64,000 nucleotides of DNA, taken from NCBI RefSeq assembly GCF_000346465.2, contig NC_034009.1:3883654-3947653 (forward strand). Direction: 5' to 3'. The position numbers and the translations under genes are program-made. The DNA is from Prunus persica. Lineage: Eukaryota > Streptophyta > Magnoliopsida > Rosales > Rosaceae. Shown one piece after another: positions 33,045-44,551 of the stretch. Below the pieces are notes generated by a model. The model saw only the letters and a program-made list of their open reading frames with translations, did no database searches and was not told the DNA's origin. Position 1 is the first letter of the stretch. Every line of letters begins with the position of its first letter.

Positions 33045-36000
33045 TCAATAATTGCCCTGTTTAATAATTTGGAAAACAAACTCTGCCCATTCATTCCGGA
33101 CTTCATCAATGGCTTCTTGGGGGTATGAAGCTTCCTGGTTTCCCTTGGCATACTGCATAAACAATGACTATTAGGGTTTATAAATAAAAAGAAATTCAAT
33201 CACAGACGACGATATTTTTCATAACCGACGTAGTATATCCATTCAACGACGTTAATTTTATATGACCGTCGTTGATAATACAAAAAACGACGTGAAATGT
33301 ATGAAGGTAATTTCTTCTTACCTTATTCTCAAACCCCAAGGAAGGATCCATGATGATGTCCCTCATGAAGCGCATCACATAATACCCGCATTCGACATTG
33401 CTGGGTTGCTTTGGTGTGCCTGAGAGAGTTTTTCAAATTACATTTTTACGTCCTGCTCGGCCTATGTGGGTATTATATATTTTTAAAGCACTGTTCACGA
33501 TGTTTTTGGCCTCTTCATCGACCACATGATTTCCTGGCAGAGGATCCAGAAAATAGACGGTTTCTCTCTTTGCTCTTACAATCAGCAAAATCCAATGACG
33601 GCTGCACAAAATTAATATAAAAACGACGGTTATTTACAAAAACGACGTATTATAATATTTCACACGACGAAATAAAGTAGCAATCGACGACATTATAGCT
33701 GTCTCACGACGATAAATAACTACCGACGTGGTTAGTAGTTTCAGACGACTAAATAAAATAAAACACCGACGTGGTTAGTTTATAAGCTGTCATTTATTGA
33801 AAATCATAAAAACAAAATCCTAAGGAGACTAACCCTGGATTGTAAGGCATCATGAAAATCTGTTCACCGTCTGTCTTCTGAAGTCGAGCTGCTACGAGTC
33901 GTGATCTTTCAGTTATTGTGCCAGAGTTGGCACTAACTGTAGCAGGGTCGATAAAGCCAACCATGCTGCACATATTGGCTTCTTTCAAAACATCGTGTAA
34001 GTACCTAAATACATAAAATAATATAAACAAGTCAGCACAAACAAACACGACGGTTATGTATAAAAAAACGACGTATTATAATATTTCACACGACGTACTG
34101 AAATAGATGAGGACGTTATAATATATTTATCACGACGGTAGTTAGTTAAGACGACGTGGTTAGTTAGTTAAGACGACGCAATATATAAACCAACGAGGTA
34201 TTATTTTAGAAGTACAAACCTCATATATACAGCCAATACAGTAGCTCCAATTTCTTCCATGCCTGCAAATTGTGTAATATCTTCAGGCAGGAGGAAGGTA
34301 TCGCGCTCACCACCAAACACCTCCTTATCAATTGTAAATTGGAGTGTCTTATCCTCAGGCAGGAGTGTCGTTTCCACAAAACGACAAAGGGTTTTTAAAG
34401 AAGATGGCGCCTCCATATTTGAATAAGCACCAACTTCAATAACCTGTTTAAAGAAATAAAAAAAATGACGTGGTAATTCAATAAAGACGACGGTTTAAGG
34501 AATAAAACGTCGTCTTAAAAGGATTTAAACGACGGTAAAAAAACGGTCGTGGTAATTCAATAAAGACGATGGTGTTATTAATAAAGCGTCGTCTGAAACA
34601 ATTTAAACGACGGTGCAAAAACCGTCGTTTAAATATTTTATTACGTCTTAAAAAAGTCCGCCGTCTAAGTTTTAAACAAACGACGGATTATATAAAAATA
34701 TCGACGTCTGAAATTTTGAAAAACAAATAAAAAAGGCAAAGTTATGTGAACATACCTTGTCGTCATGCTTTTCTTCATCTTCTTTCTCCTTTTCTTCTTC
34801 CTTCTCTTCATCTCTTTTTTCTTCTTCCTTCTCTTCATCTGGCTGATGTTTCCCCATTTTGGCAGTATCATCCTCCAAATGTAGGGATCTCACATCACCT
34901 CCAGAGCAGCTAGCTTTGTCAGACATTGGATTTTTGGGGCTTTGGCTAATTCTTGGTTTAAGCATGCTTGGATCAAAATTGGGAATTAATTGGGAAAGCT
35001 GACTCAGGAAATGCTCCCTCTCAGCCTCTACCAATTGTTTTGTCCTAGCCTCCATCCTTAAGGCCTCTTCCCTTGCCTTAGCCTCCATCTTTTTAGTCTC
35101 TTCTTGAAGGAGAACTCTTAAACTGTCCTTCAAACGGTCGTCAAAGCTCACCCTCTGTGGTTTGGGCAAATTGAAATATTGCCTTGGGGAAACACCAGCA
35201 CCAACTCCCCTCAGTCTGCCTGGATGCTCGGGGCCCAAAGCCATGGTCAGCACATCATTGCTGCCATCTACTCTGACTTTGCCTTCCGAGACTTGTTTCT
35301 GCAATTCATCCTAAAAAAAGATAAACAAAAAAACACACGACGGTTATTTATGTACAAACGACGTATTATATAATTTCACACGACGCAATAACGTATAAAC
35401 CGACGTTATTATAACTTATCACGATGGTAGTTATACCGACGTGGTTATTTATTTAAAACGACGAAATGAATAAACAACCGACGTCTTATGCTATAATTAA
35501 AGATAACAGAGTAGTGATTCCTATTTAGACCGTTAACGACGTTTTTAAAAAAGTTTCGACGTGGTAATATCATTCACACGACGCGAAAATGAACCACCGA
35601 CGTCTTATGCTATAATTACAGAAAACATAGTAGTGATTCCTATTTAGACCTTTAACGACGTTTTTAAAAACTTTTCGACGTGGTAATATCATTCACACGA
35701 CGAAAAATATAACATACGACGTAATAAGAATAATTCACAGTTTAATAAAAATTTAAAACAGAGTGATAGTAGGCTTACAATTAATTTTGCTTTCTCTGCC
35801 ACCTTTGGATCAGGGATGTTACCATGTTTGTCCTGTCTAGCTCTCTTCCATAAGGTAGATCGATCAATTTCTACCCCAGGCATGGTTTCCTCCAATTGAT
35901 CCTCCAATCCAGCATATCCTTTTCGAGACAATCGATGATTGTACTCGAGTTTCTCCCTAATCTGTGCATGTTGAGAATGCACAGACTCAAAATCTTTGGA

Positions 36001-36588
36001 TAGCCTTGAAGCTACAAAGGCATCCCATTGTGCTTTCTCTATGAATTTATATGTTTCAGGGGGTTGGCTTAATTTCTCCCTGTCATTGGTGTATGGAAGG
36101 ATATAATGCCTCGTTAGTGTAGACTTGAAATCCTTCCATTTCTTGGAAGCAGAAGCTAAAATAGAGGTCTTGCCCCCTTGGCCTACGACAAAAGCCATGT
36201 CAACTGCTTCCCAAATCTGCTCCTTTATATCCTTGGGGATTTGGGACCATTTCTTGTCCACAAGTGGGATCCTGGAGCGTGCCAACACACCAATATACGA
36301 CTGCATCTCAATATGTGCTTGGCCAACACCTTTCCCCCTTTTATTGTACTCAACAATTGGCCTCAGTTTCTGAAGCTTTCTCTTCACAACACGAGGCATT
36401 GTGCTCATACCTCGACCAGTCTTTGAATCATCAGAGATTGTTGTCTGGCTGGTTTGTTCTGTCTCAGCAGATGATGAAGCAAACTTCATCTTCTTCGAAG
36501 ACTTCATCTCCTTCGAAGACTTGTCTTGAGGAGCTACCATTCCAAGCTTCTTGGAGCCAGAATCCTTAGTTTGTTGTCGAGAAACCAT
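33045..36588 (-). pseudogene. CACTA-encoded accessory protein with C-terminal Ulp1-like protease, nonsense copy
   Basis: Six exons join in frame to 715 residues: 36588-35779, 35310-34756, 34443-34220, 34004-33834, 33601-33322, 33152-33045. Exon 1 (MVSRQQTKDSGSKKLG) is intact here and carries a Ser/Lys-rich tail, then a plant transposase-type domain (TMPRVVKRKLQKLRPIVEYN, IKEQIWEAVDMAFVV, YILPYTNDREKL). Exon 2 holds a coiled coil (EETKKMEAKAREEALRMEA) and an acidic Lys/Glu run. Exons 4-6 form a C48 protease: PYNPG joined to RHWILLIV, FLDPLPG, VECGYYVMRFM, and the final EIDEVRNEWAEFV-like end. A TGA at 33433-33435 replaces a Trp in the protease domain. Such proteases usually remove SUMO-like modifiers; its target here is unknown. 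Confidence 0.88.
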
Positions 36589-38199
36589 TTTAACAGACAA
36601 AACTGCAAGTGAAAATATTTCAGGAAAACATTAAGAACACAAACGACGGTATTAAAAAAATACGACGTATGATATGATTTTAGACGACGCAATGAAATAA
36701 TCTCAGACGTAATAAATGTTTAAAACCATTATTTATATAACGTCGTGGTATATATGTTCACACGACGTCAATAGTAATACACCGTCGTGGTAAACTATTA
36801 TTTATATAACGTCGTGGTATTTATGTTCATACGACGTCAATAGTAATACACCGTCGTGGTATTAACATTCACACGACGTAAAACAATAAGATATTTTGTC
36901 GTCTATATTAGATACCAACCCTAGTTTCTTTTTCTTTATATTTTATCAAATAAGGGAAAAACAAAAACCATTGTTCAGAGAAATCAAACCTGCAATTAAA
37001 CAAGCATATAAAAAAAGACTATTATTTTAAAAACAACTTTGTCAATTTTCAGACGACGCTAGAACAACTGACGAACCGTCGTGGTCTACCGTCGTCTTAT
37101 TTAGTTGATGTAGTTGTCTTCAAAGTTGGAAACTTTCCCTCTTTGTCTGTATATTTTATCAAACTTGGAAAGAAGTAAAATGATTTTGGCCAGAAAAAAG
37201 GTCAAAAGATTTTTCAAACAAAAAACGTATGAGCATGCAAAACAGTAACCAAAATAGTGAAAATGAAAGCTTACCTTTTGCGTGCAATGAAAGCAAGAGG
37301 AAGATGATCGATGTTTAAGTTCAGAGACGACAAAGAAGACGAGAGGAAGACGATGAGAAACTCTGACAATACTCTGACAAGGAAAAAAGACGAAAAGGTT
37401 TCTCTGGGAGATTGAAATTTTTAATCGGGTTTGGAAACAGTGCATGTGTAATTCGAAAAGTTGGTTACATATAAAACCATTTCAAAAAAATAATACGGCG
37501 GTTACATTTAACTACGTCGTTTTTAACTAACACGACGCAATATTTTTCGTTCGACGTGGAATCATTTCATTTAACGTCGTTAGGTTTAATATAACCGACG
37601 TGGATTTTAATTTTTAAATTATGAATAGAATTTTTTTTCCCGTGACCTTTCAGTTTATTTTTCAATTACAGTGCGTTATAAATAGAGTTTTTTTTCCGGA
37701 GGAAATTTAAAACGAAGGAAATTAATATTCTGCAATATGTAAAGTTTCTTTTTTGGATGACAGATTTAAATAAAATAAGAATATAAAAACAACTAATGTG
37801 TAAGTCAAGTAGACGAAAAGTTGCTTACATATAAAACCATTTCAAAAAAATAATACGGCGGTTACATATAACTACGACGTATAAATTACAAAATACGACG
37901 GTACATTTAACTTCGGACGTGGTAAATAAATACGACAGTAGTTTGTAGGTACCGTCGTAGTAAACTCAAAAATTAAAGTACATAAGTAATAACTCGCGTC
38001 ATGGTAGATTATTTAACACGTCGTTTTTATTAATTTACCGACGTGGATTTCTGTAATATACGTCGATCATACCGACGTTGATTTTACAATTTAAACGGCG
38101 TTTTTTTTGTAAGGACCGCCGTTGGTTTTAAAAATTTATTCTATAAATTTGTCGCTTTCATTCATTTTCGGTTTACATTTAAGGTTCCAAGTTCTTCCT
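36589..38199. promoter_or_regulatory. CACTA element 2 right subterminal region, part 1
   Basis: It matches 6316-7400 of element 1: a tandem 73-bp unit at about 36722-36880, a motif-free pyrimidine-rich probable leader exon ending at a GTAAGC donor near 37274, and then motif arrays. From about 37797 the block starting near 37440 (CGAAAAGTTG, TACATATAAAACCATTTC) is repeated, so the region has an internal duplication not found in element 1. Confidence 0.65.
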
Positions 38200-38600
38200 C
38201 TCTTACTCGCATCAAATATATGTCCACAAGAAGAAGCTTGTCAACTAGCCTTCTCACTTCCTTGATCAAGCCTGAATACTCCTTGCTTTCCATCAAAAGA
38301 GATGCAAGCCTGGCCTCCACTCGCTGTCGAAGGAAAGTTCGCTTCTCAGGGAAATCTGAAGATCAGATGTGCCTGATCCTCTGCTTAATTTTCTTGCCTA
38401 AGAAGATCCGTCGGATTTGTGATAGCCTCTTCCTTTATCCGTAGAGCTTCAGAAGAAGAAGATGGGTTTCAAGAATGCGATAAAGAATAGAAATGGCTTC
38501 AGATGGCCTCTAAAGCATGAGCAATTGAATCAGTAGTTTCTGGGAGATATGATGAAGACATTGTCAATGCTTTGAACTACACAAGTCCTGCAGAAAGATA
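38200..38600 (-). pseudogene. RPN6: Captured fragment of 26S proteasome regulatory subunit RPN6 (PSMD11)
   Basis: The minus strand reads, from an ATG at 38559-38561, MSSSYLPETTDSIAHALEA, then in shifted frames SEAISILYRILE, PSSSSEALRIKEEAIT, EKRTFLRQRVEARLASLLM and LIKEVRRLVDKLLLVDI. These are consecutive pieces of the N-terminal third of plant RPN6, with internal deletions and frameshifts. RPN6 is the lid subunit that clamps the proteasome core to the regulatory particle. The piece lies on the same strand as the element genes and is absent from element 1. CTTTCTGCAG just upstream of the ATG (about 38586-38595) looks like a splice acceptor, which would suggest capture from genomic DNA rather than mRNA. 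It cannot encode a working subunit. Confidence 0.82.
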
Positions 38601-39648
38601 TGTTAAAGAAACTGAAACAACGGCGGTTTTCTGTTCTACCGTCGTCTTTTATCGTCGTCTATATTAAGTTAAGATGGCGGTAGATTTATAATTACCGACG
38701 TAGATTATTTTGTTAAACGTCGTTAAGTGTACTACAACCGACGTGGAGTTTAATTTTAAATTATAAATAGAGTTTTTTTTCCCGTATTCTTTCAGTTTTA
38801 GTTTTCAATTCCAAAGCGTGATAAATAGATTTTTCTTTCCCGAGGAAATTTAAAATGAGGGAAATTAATGTTCTAGAATTTGTAAACTAACACGACGCAA
38901 TATTTGCAAATCTGTGTCATCTGTTAAGATTATGATGTGGAACAGAGTTCCATCTGGTAAGATTTCGTAACCCTTGGGATCTCAGACAAATCTGATTATG
39001 TCGGCGGTGTTCTATATAAACCGTCGTAGTTATTTCAATTCTTGTCATTAAGTAGATCTACCGACGTAGGATAAGAAAATCAAAGAAAAAAATTGTTAAC
39101 AAAAATTCTTATTAAGACGACCGTTAAAATTAAAGGTACGACGTATAAAATGAATAAATACGACGATAAAATTTATTGTACGATTTAAAGATAACGTCGT
39201 AGAACTATACGAGAATGACGTCGTTATATTTATATTTTTCGTCGTTGTAAATTAATTTAATACGGCGATATTTTGTATTTTAAAGCCGTGGATTTGTTTG
39301 TAATTATACGGCGTCTTATACGAAAACCTCGTCGTGTTATTTTATGAGTAAAAACGGCAGTTTTTATTGAAATCGTCGTCTTTACTTTCTACGTCGGTCG
39401 ATTCATAACTTCTGCCGTTCTTTGTTGGCATTGATTTTACACTGCGGAAATCTGTTTCAAATAGACGTCGGTTGTTTAATTATGTACGTCGTTGTTTTTG
39501 AACAGCCATTTAAAACTCCATTTTTTAGTTGTCTAAGGTTGTATTACACGACGGTGTTTTTAGAACCGTCGTCTTTTTATAAACCACGACGGTTTTCACT
39601 TAGACCGTCGTTGTTTTCTGGTCGTCTTTTTCACTTTTTGTAGTAGTG
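38601..39648. repeat. CACTA element 2 right subterminal motif array and terminal repeat
   Basis: CGACG/CGTCG motifs run from about 38635 to the terminus and match 7720-8463 of element 1 from about 38905 onward. The block at 38730-38890 is a second diverged copy of 37560-37740. The terminal inverted repeat is 39621-39648. Confidence 0.85.
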
Positions 39649-39713
39649 ACAAGTGTCAAAACTCCATTGGTTTTAAGGAGGAGCTCATCCTCCTCAATTT
39701 TAAGGAGCCAAGC
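39649..39713. mobile_element. Right half of the MITE split by CACTA element 2
   Basis: After the ACA duplication, the bases to 39713 (ending GGAGCCAAGC) are the inverted complement of the start of the left half at 25676. Confidence 0.8.
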
Positions 39714-40067
39714 CATGCTCTTTATGACTTGCAAAATGTTGTGTTTTGTACAAAAAATTACTTAAGGTGTGCAGTGTGTGCGTGCAATATTCATGGCTAT
39801 CAAAAACTTGCAAACTTTTTGCCTGCTAAAAAGTTAAAGCCCGACCTAAAAGTTTCCATCCCTTTCAAAATTTCTTCTCTTCCAGGAAAGAAAGACAGAA
39901 TGGTGAGCTAGTAATTTCAAACAATCAAATCAAATGAATCATTTTATCAGGGCCTTCAAAAAAATCGAACTTTTATTAAAACATGAGGAGGATACATGTT
40001 GATTTTTCGTTTCACATAACAAACACCGGACCAAAGAGGAGATTGAATATTAAATTCTCATTCATTA
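39714..40067. other. Spacer between CACTA element 2 and the first S-protein homologue
   Basis: No gene is supported. It includes the 3' flank of the minus-strand gene that follows. Confidence 0.5.
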
Positions 40068-40481
40068 TTAATTCCAGGTATGGCATATATTATACTGTTG
40101 GTCGCTCCAGTTATACATGCATGGCCCATCTTCATATACAACCCAATGACATTTGCTACAAATTTTGTTATCTCTAGCGTCAACATATATATCGAACCAA
40201 TGAAATGCACCTGGCCATTGAAAACTGCAGAAGAATAATGTCGATGTGATGAAGATATTAGGTTTAAAGCTGAATTCATATGAACCCTTAGGTTGGAGCA
40301 CATGGACGCCGAGATCATCGTCCTTGGATTTACAGTGAACGGTGAGGGGCTTGCCTCCCTCTAACTCACTTGTGACTCTCACTTGCCTTGTCTTCACTGC
40401 ACCAGACGTGGGGGTCATGGTGAGCAAGAAAAGTGTCATGGTGATTAGTAGCACCACCGAACTTCCATTGAAACAAGCCAT
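40068..40481 (-). CDS. S-protein homologue (Plant_S1 family), SPH copy 1
   Basis: A single-exon gene for a 137-residue secreted protein starting at ATG 40479-40481. A hydrophobic signal peptide (about residues 1-28, ending TSGA) precedes a mature domain with VHCKSKDDDLGVHVL, FFCSFQWPGAFHWFDIY, CSKCHWVVYEDGPCMY and a C-terminal CHTW. Six cysteines are in the order expected for the Plant_S1 fold, which was defined by the poppy stigma S determinant. Homologues are small secreted signals of mostly unknown function outside poppy. One N-glycosylation site (NWSD) is present. It is open and looks functional. It is the first of a same-strand cluster reaching 58.8 kb. Confidence 0.93.
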   Translation of the reverse strand: MACFNGSSVVLLITMTLFLLTMTPTSGAVKTRQVRVTSELEGGKPLTVHCKSKDDDLGVHVLQPKGSYEFSFKPNIFITSTLFFCSFQWPGAFHWFDIYVDARDNKICSKCHWVVYEDGPCMYNWSDQQYNICHTWN

Positions 40482-40562
40482 ATTCTAACTCTAGGTTGTT
40501 TGAAGAAATTAATTTTATCTTTGTGGAAAAAACATACCAGTGGCAATTTGCTAGTGCCCTGT

Positions 40563-40580
40563 CGGTATATATATTTATGG
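40563..40580 (-). promoter_or_regulatory. Candidate TATA box of SPH copy 1
   Basis: The minus strand reads CATAAATATATATACCG about 85 bp upstream of the start codon. The other SPH copies have a TATA word at a similar distance. Confidence 0.5.
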
Positions 40581-40599
40581 ATAGGGTTCTTTGAACCTA

Positions 40600-41121
40600 G
40601 TTTGAATTTGATGGGAATAATATGGAGAGACGAGCAAAGAAAAGAACTGTAATAATGAATTTGTCTAATAAAAGCGTAAAAGTGTATATGGTTCTCACTT
40701 TATCGAATTATATATACAAATGAAATCCTCTCGTTACGTTTTTGGTAATTTATTATTTCATAAAAGGAATTTTATTAATTTGAAGAATCTTTTATGGGTA
40801 TGTAAGATCCAATCCAATCCGTCTAAATTGACCGATCCAATTCAATTTAATCCAATTTTAGATAATTTCGATGATTAGGCAGATTGGATTACATATTTCC
40901 AAAACCGACATGATTGGATTGGATGACAAATTTACTTGTGAGAATCCAATCCAATTTAGTTAGTTTCATGCTTATTTTGCTCATTAGGTAATTTTCATTA
41001 AGAAAATAGTGCCTTTTTCATGAGGATCTTTTGGAAGCAGTGGCTTTTCTAGCCATGTTCCTTCGATGTATTCGAGGATGATGAGGGACTCAACTGTCAC
41101 CTTCTTGTAAACTGGGTTGTA
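40600..41121. other. Spacer with repeated TTGGATTGGA words
   Basis: Between about 40806 and 40965 the word ATCCAATCCAAT and its complement recur several times. No gene is seen. Confidence 0.5.
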
Positions 41122-42272
41122 TAGTGGTGGACCTATTAAGGCCAAGGAGGTGCAGTTGCACCTTTCCTCACCGGAAAACCCATTGTAGGCGCTTCAAATT
41201 GCCCATTTGCTCAACTGGTGTACAAATTACCTGAAAAACCTCAAATTGCCCATTTGCTCAGCTGGTGTACAGATTACCTGAAAAACCATTGTAGGCACTT
41301 CAAAATTACCCCTTTGCTCAGCTGGTGTACAGATTACCTTATTTGGATTCAAACAAAAATACTAAAAAATCAAATTCCCACCAAATCAAAATATGAAAAA
41401 TCGATTTAGTGCAAAATATGATTTAGTCTAAAAATGATGGCTCATTTAGTCTAAAATCCCATAAAATCAAGTTTTCTTATTTGATGTGTAAGGAATAAAA
41501 GCCGCCAAAAATTATCTTCAGAAAATGATTATTTCGAAAAACCATTTTTCATACTTAGTCTCAATATTTTTACATAAAATAATTTTTCATGTATGATTAG
41601 TCTCAAGCAACTGGCTCTTGTTTGGAAGGTCTTCTTCTATGTACGCACAGCTCACATTCTTCGCGAAATTCTACAGTGAGGGTGTCATATATAGACTTTT
41701 CATGTGGATCTTCATATTAGAGCCATATCACTCTGTGAACAAATGCCACCTACCAAAATTAAAGAGGGTGTATTCAGTGGCGGACTCAGAAATTTTTTAG
41801 CGGAGGTGCAAAATTGATTAAGTATGAAAAATGGTTTTTCAGAATAATCATTTTCTCAAGATAATTTTTGGCGGCTTTTATTCTTTACACATCAAATAAG
41901 AAAACTTGATTTTATGGGATTTTAGTATGAAGTATATATTGACTTAATGAGCCATCATTTTTAGCCTAAATCGTATTTTGCACTAAAGCCGATTTTTCAT
42001 ATTTTGATTTGGTAGGAATTTGATTTTCTAGTATTTTTATTTGAATCCAAATGGGGGGTACTTCCTTATTTACATTGTAAACTTAAGTAAATTGAGTAAT
42101 ATAAAAATAAATTAAAGTAAAAGAACAAAGACATTTACTTAAATGTTGAAAATGGAAATAAAGTAATCTATACACGAGTTGAGCAAAGAGGCAATTTCAA
42201 GCACCTACAATGGTTTTTCCGGCGAGGGGAAGTGCAGCTACACCTCCTTGCGTCTTAATGGATCTGCCTCTG
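41122..42272. mobile_element. Two head-to-head copies of a MITE-like element (large inverted repeat)
   Basis: 41122-41562 is the inverted complement of about 41815-42272. The right copy (41775-42272, 498 bp) has its own short terminal repeats, CAGTGGCGGA and the complement of CAGAGGCAGA. The left copy lacks the equivalent inner end. The left copy also contains three tandem repeats of TTTGCTCAGCTGGTGTACAG at 41205-41335. No coding capacity. Confidence 0.78.
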
Positions 42273-43891
42273 GGTGTATTCAATTGAGATTTAAATGGAT
42301 TGTTGTGAAGCTTAAAAGCACAAATGGTATTCAATTAGGATTAAGTAATCAATAAAAGTCGGGTCCAATTGTGTAATTAAAATCTAATTACAAATGATTT
42401 TTTTTTAATAAATAGAATAGCCGTTCGGCTATACTCCCCTTTTTAAAATTATTTTTTATAAATAGTATAGCCGTGCGGCTATACTCTTTACATACTGTGA
42501 TTTTTTTATTATTTATAAATGTTTTTTCCTGATTTTTGTTTATCGATAAGAGTGCTTTAGAGCATTATTTATTTCTATTAGGCCATTATCCGAGTCTCTA
42601 TTGTCCCCTTTTGAGTTTTTACATTTCCAGAATTATTACCCATATAAAGAATTTAGCATTTTCAAGTTTACTACTCGTATTGTACATGTATGTATGTATT
42701 TTTCATGTTTGATACACTTGTTTCTAACAAAATTTTCAATAATACACAAAAAATTCACATATTATACACAAAATACGCACATTTTATTGAATAAAAATAA
42801 ATTTTTTTTGAAAAAAATTTAAATACTAATTATTCACTATGTAAATAATAATTAAAACATAACTACTTATAAAAGTAATTAAAAAATAGAAACTCAGAAA
42901 ATGCTATTCAATAGGTATAGCCGCCACGGCTATACTTCTTAAAAAAATCCATCCTCTTTTTCACAAAAAGAGCTGGGCGGGTCACTTATATATATATAGT
43001 ATAGCCGCGTGTGGTCCTTTTTTTTAATTTTTTTTAATAAATAGCATATTCGTGCGGCTATGCTCTTTACATAGATACTCTGATTTGGAGGAATGGTCTC
43101 TATGTTTGGAGGAATGTGTAATTTGAGAACTTTGGAAATAAAGTCTGACCCACAGTTCCTTGACCTTAAAACTGACGTAAGTAAAAGTATTGCATAGTTC
43201 GTTCTTCCTCTCTTTCATGGTGTGTAGTTTTCCTGCTTTTATGTTTGGTAAATTACTACTTTTTGTTCGGAAGTTTCAATTGAGTTTGCTTGTTGATTGT
43301 TACCTTTTGTTGCAAGGGTGCATTTTTGCTCACCACTTTAACCTTAGGTGTACCCTCACCACCTCTCCTAAAAGTTGACACATGTCCATGAATTTAATTA
43401 TAGTTAATTTTTTATTTTATTTTTATTTATTTGATGACATTATTATGAGAGAGAATCAGTACTTCAATAAGATTTTTCCTGATTTACCCTTATTCTAACC
43501 TAGCAAACTTTCCACTTTTCTAAATTAATTAACAACAACCCAAATAAATAATTGAGTTAGCCATAGAGGTTATTTAATGATATAATAACCCTCTCCTCTA
43601 GGCCATTAGTTTTAACCACCTGCGGGTAAGCCACCTGACCTACAAAGAAAGGGCCTTAAAACAGCGGTAAATGATCTAAATAGGAATCAGCTCTCGAATG
43701 GGTCTAACGGATTTGAGTTAGCAACGTACATGCTTGAGTATGCCCAAAACTTGAAGAAAAATGGTGATTGTTCGTGCATTCACCCCAGCAATTTAGTGTT
43801 ATAAGGAAGTTAAATAAAAACTTGAAGAAAATGGTGATTGTGCATTCATCGTAAGGAGATAATTGCTTGTTGATTGTTGCCTTTACCTGCA
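42273..43891. other. AT-rich spacer with palindromic GGCTAT-type hairpin motifs
   Basis: Short palindromes such as ATAGCCGTTCGGCTAT occur at 42417-42432, 42467-42482 and 42916-42934, with decayed versions at about 43001 and 43045-43062. Around two of them a block of about 50 bp (AATAGTATAGCCGTGCGGCT to CTCTTTACATA) is repeated directly. A small direct repeat (AACTTGAAGAAAATGGTGAT) lies at about 43750 and 43820. No gene is supported. Confidence 0.6.
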
Positions 43892-43994
43892 GGATACTAA
43901 ACTCACACACACTATATAGATGCTAGGACTCGAACCCTTGACCTTATCTCAGAAAGCAATTATTTCAAATCACTACACTTGTGGGTCGTTTGCG
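43892..43994 (-). mobile_element. SINE fragment related to 17568-17712
   Basis: The minus strand has a GGGTTCGAGTCCTAGCATC word and the CCCACAAGTGTAGTG head, but no full A-tail. Confidence 0.5.
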
Positions 43995-44551
43995 AGAGAA
44001 TTTTATTTTTATTTGTATGAGACTTTAACAGTAATGTTAATGATCCTATTGTTTAATCTTTTAAATATTATTAAATCCAAATTCCCTCTACCCCATTATC
44101 ACAAAAGAAATTGCAAATCCAGATCTCTTGTCTCTAATCCACATATGACCTAAACTTCTAATCGCAACCATTCATTTTAAATCCAATGATTAATTTTTTA
44201 TATATTATATTTTGTTCTTTCAATAAATTAACATAAACATTCTTTCTCTATTGTGCACTCTCTCCAGATCCTAGCAACCAAACAGAGGGATTGTGCTATG
44301 ATGGATCCTATTAAAAGTGATCAATCATGATGATATCACGTCCTCCAACAACAATTAGACTCATTTATCCCAAAAAAAAACTTATATATTTTTTTTCTTC
44401 GATACAAGCAATATTGAGAGGGGGAAATCTTCGGGTGTGTGGATAAATGCTCTTGACCACTTGAGCTACAAATTCTTGCAAATAAAAAAATTTATATCTA
44501 AAAAATAAAAGAAACAATGGAGCCCGAATTATTTATTGAAGATAAAAACAA
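43995..44551. other. Spacer 3' of SPH copy 2
   Basis: No gene is seen. It is AT-rich with short poly-A and poly-T runs. Confidence 0.5.

Larger units (their letters stand above)
25800..39648 (-). mobile_element. Complete CACTA (En/Spm-like) transposon, element 2
   Basis: The termini are CACTACTACAAAAAAGC at 25800 and the inverted complement of CACTACTACAAAAAGTG ending at 39648. ACA duplications lie at 25797-25799 and 39649-39651. Terminal repeats are about 28 bp with three mismatches. The element is 13,849 bp. It encodes on the minus strand a three-exon TNP2-like transposase and a six-exon protease gene, each with nonsense codons, and has a captured RPN6 fragment near its right end. CGACG/CGTCG arrays fill both subterminal regions and the introns of the protease gene. 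The copy is therefore complete in structure but probably depends on another element for transposase. Confidence 0.97.
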
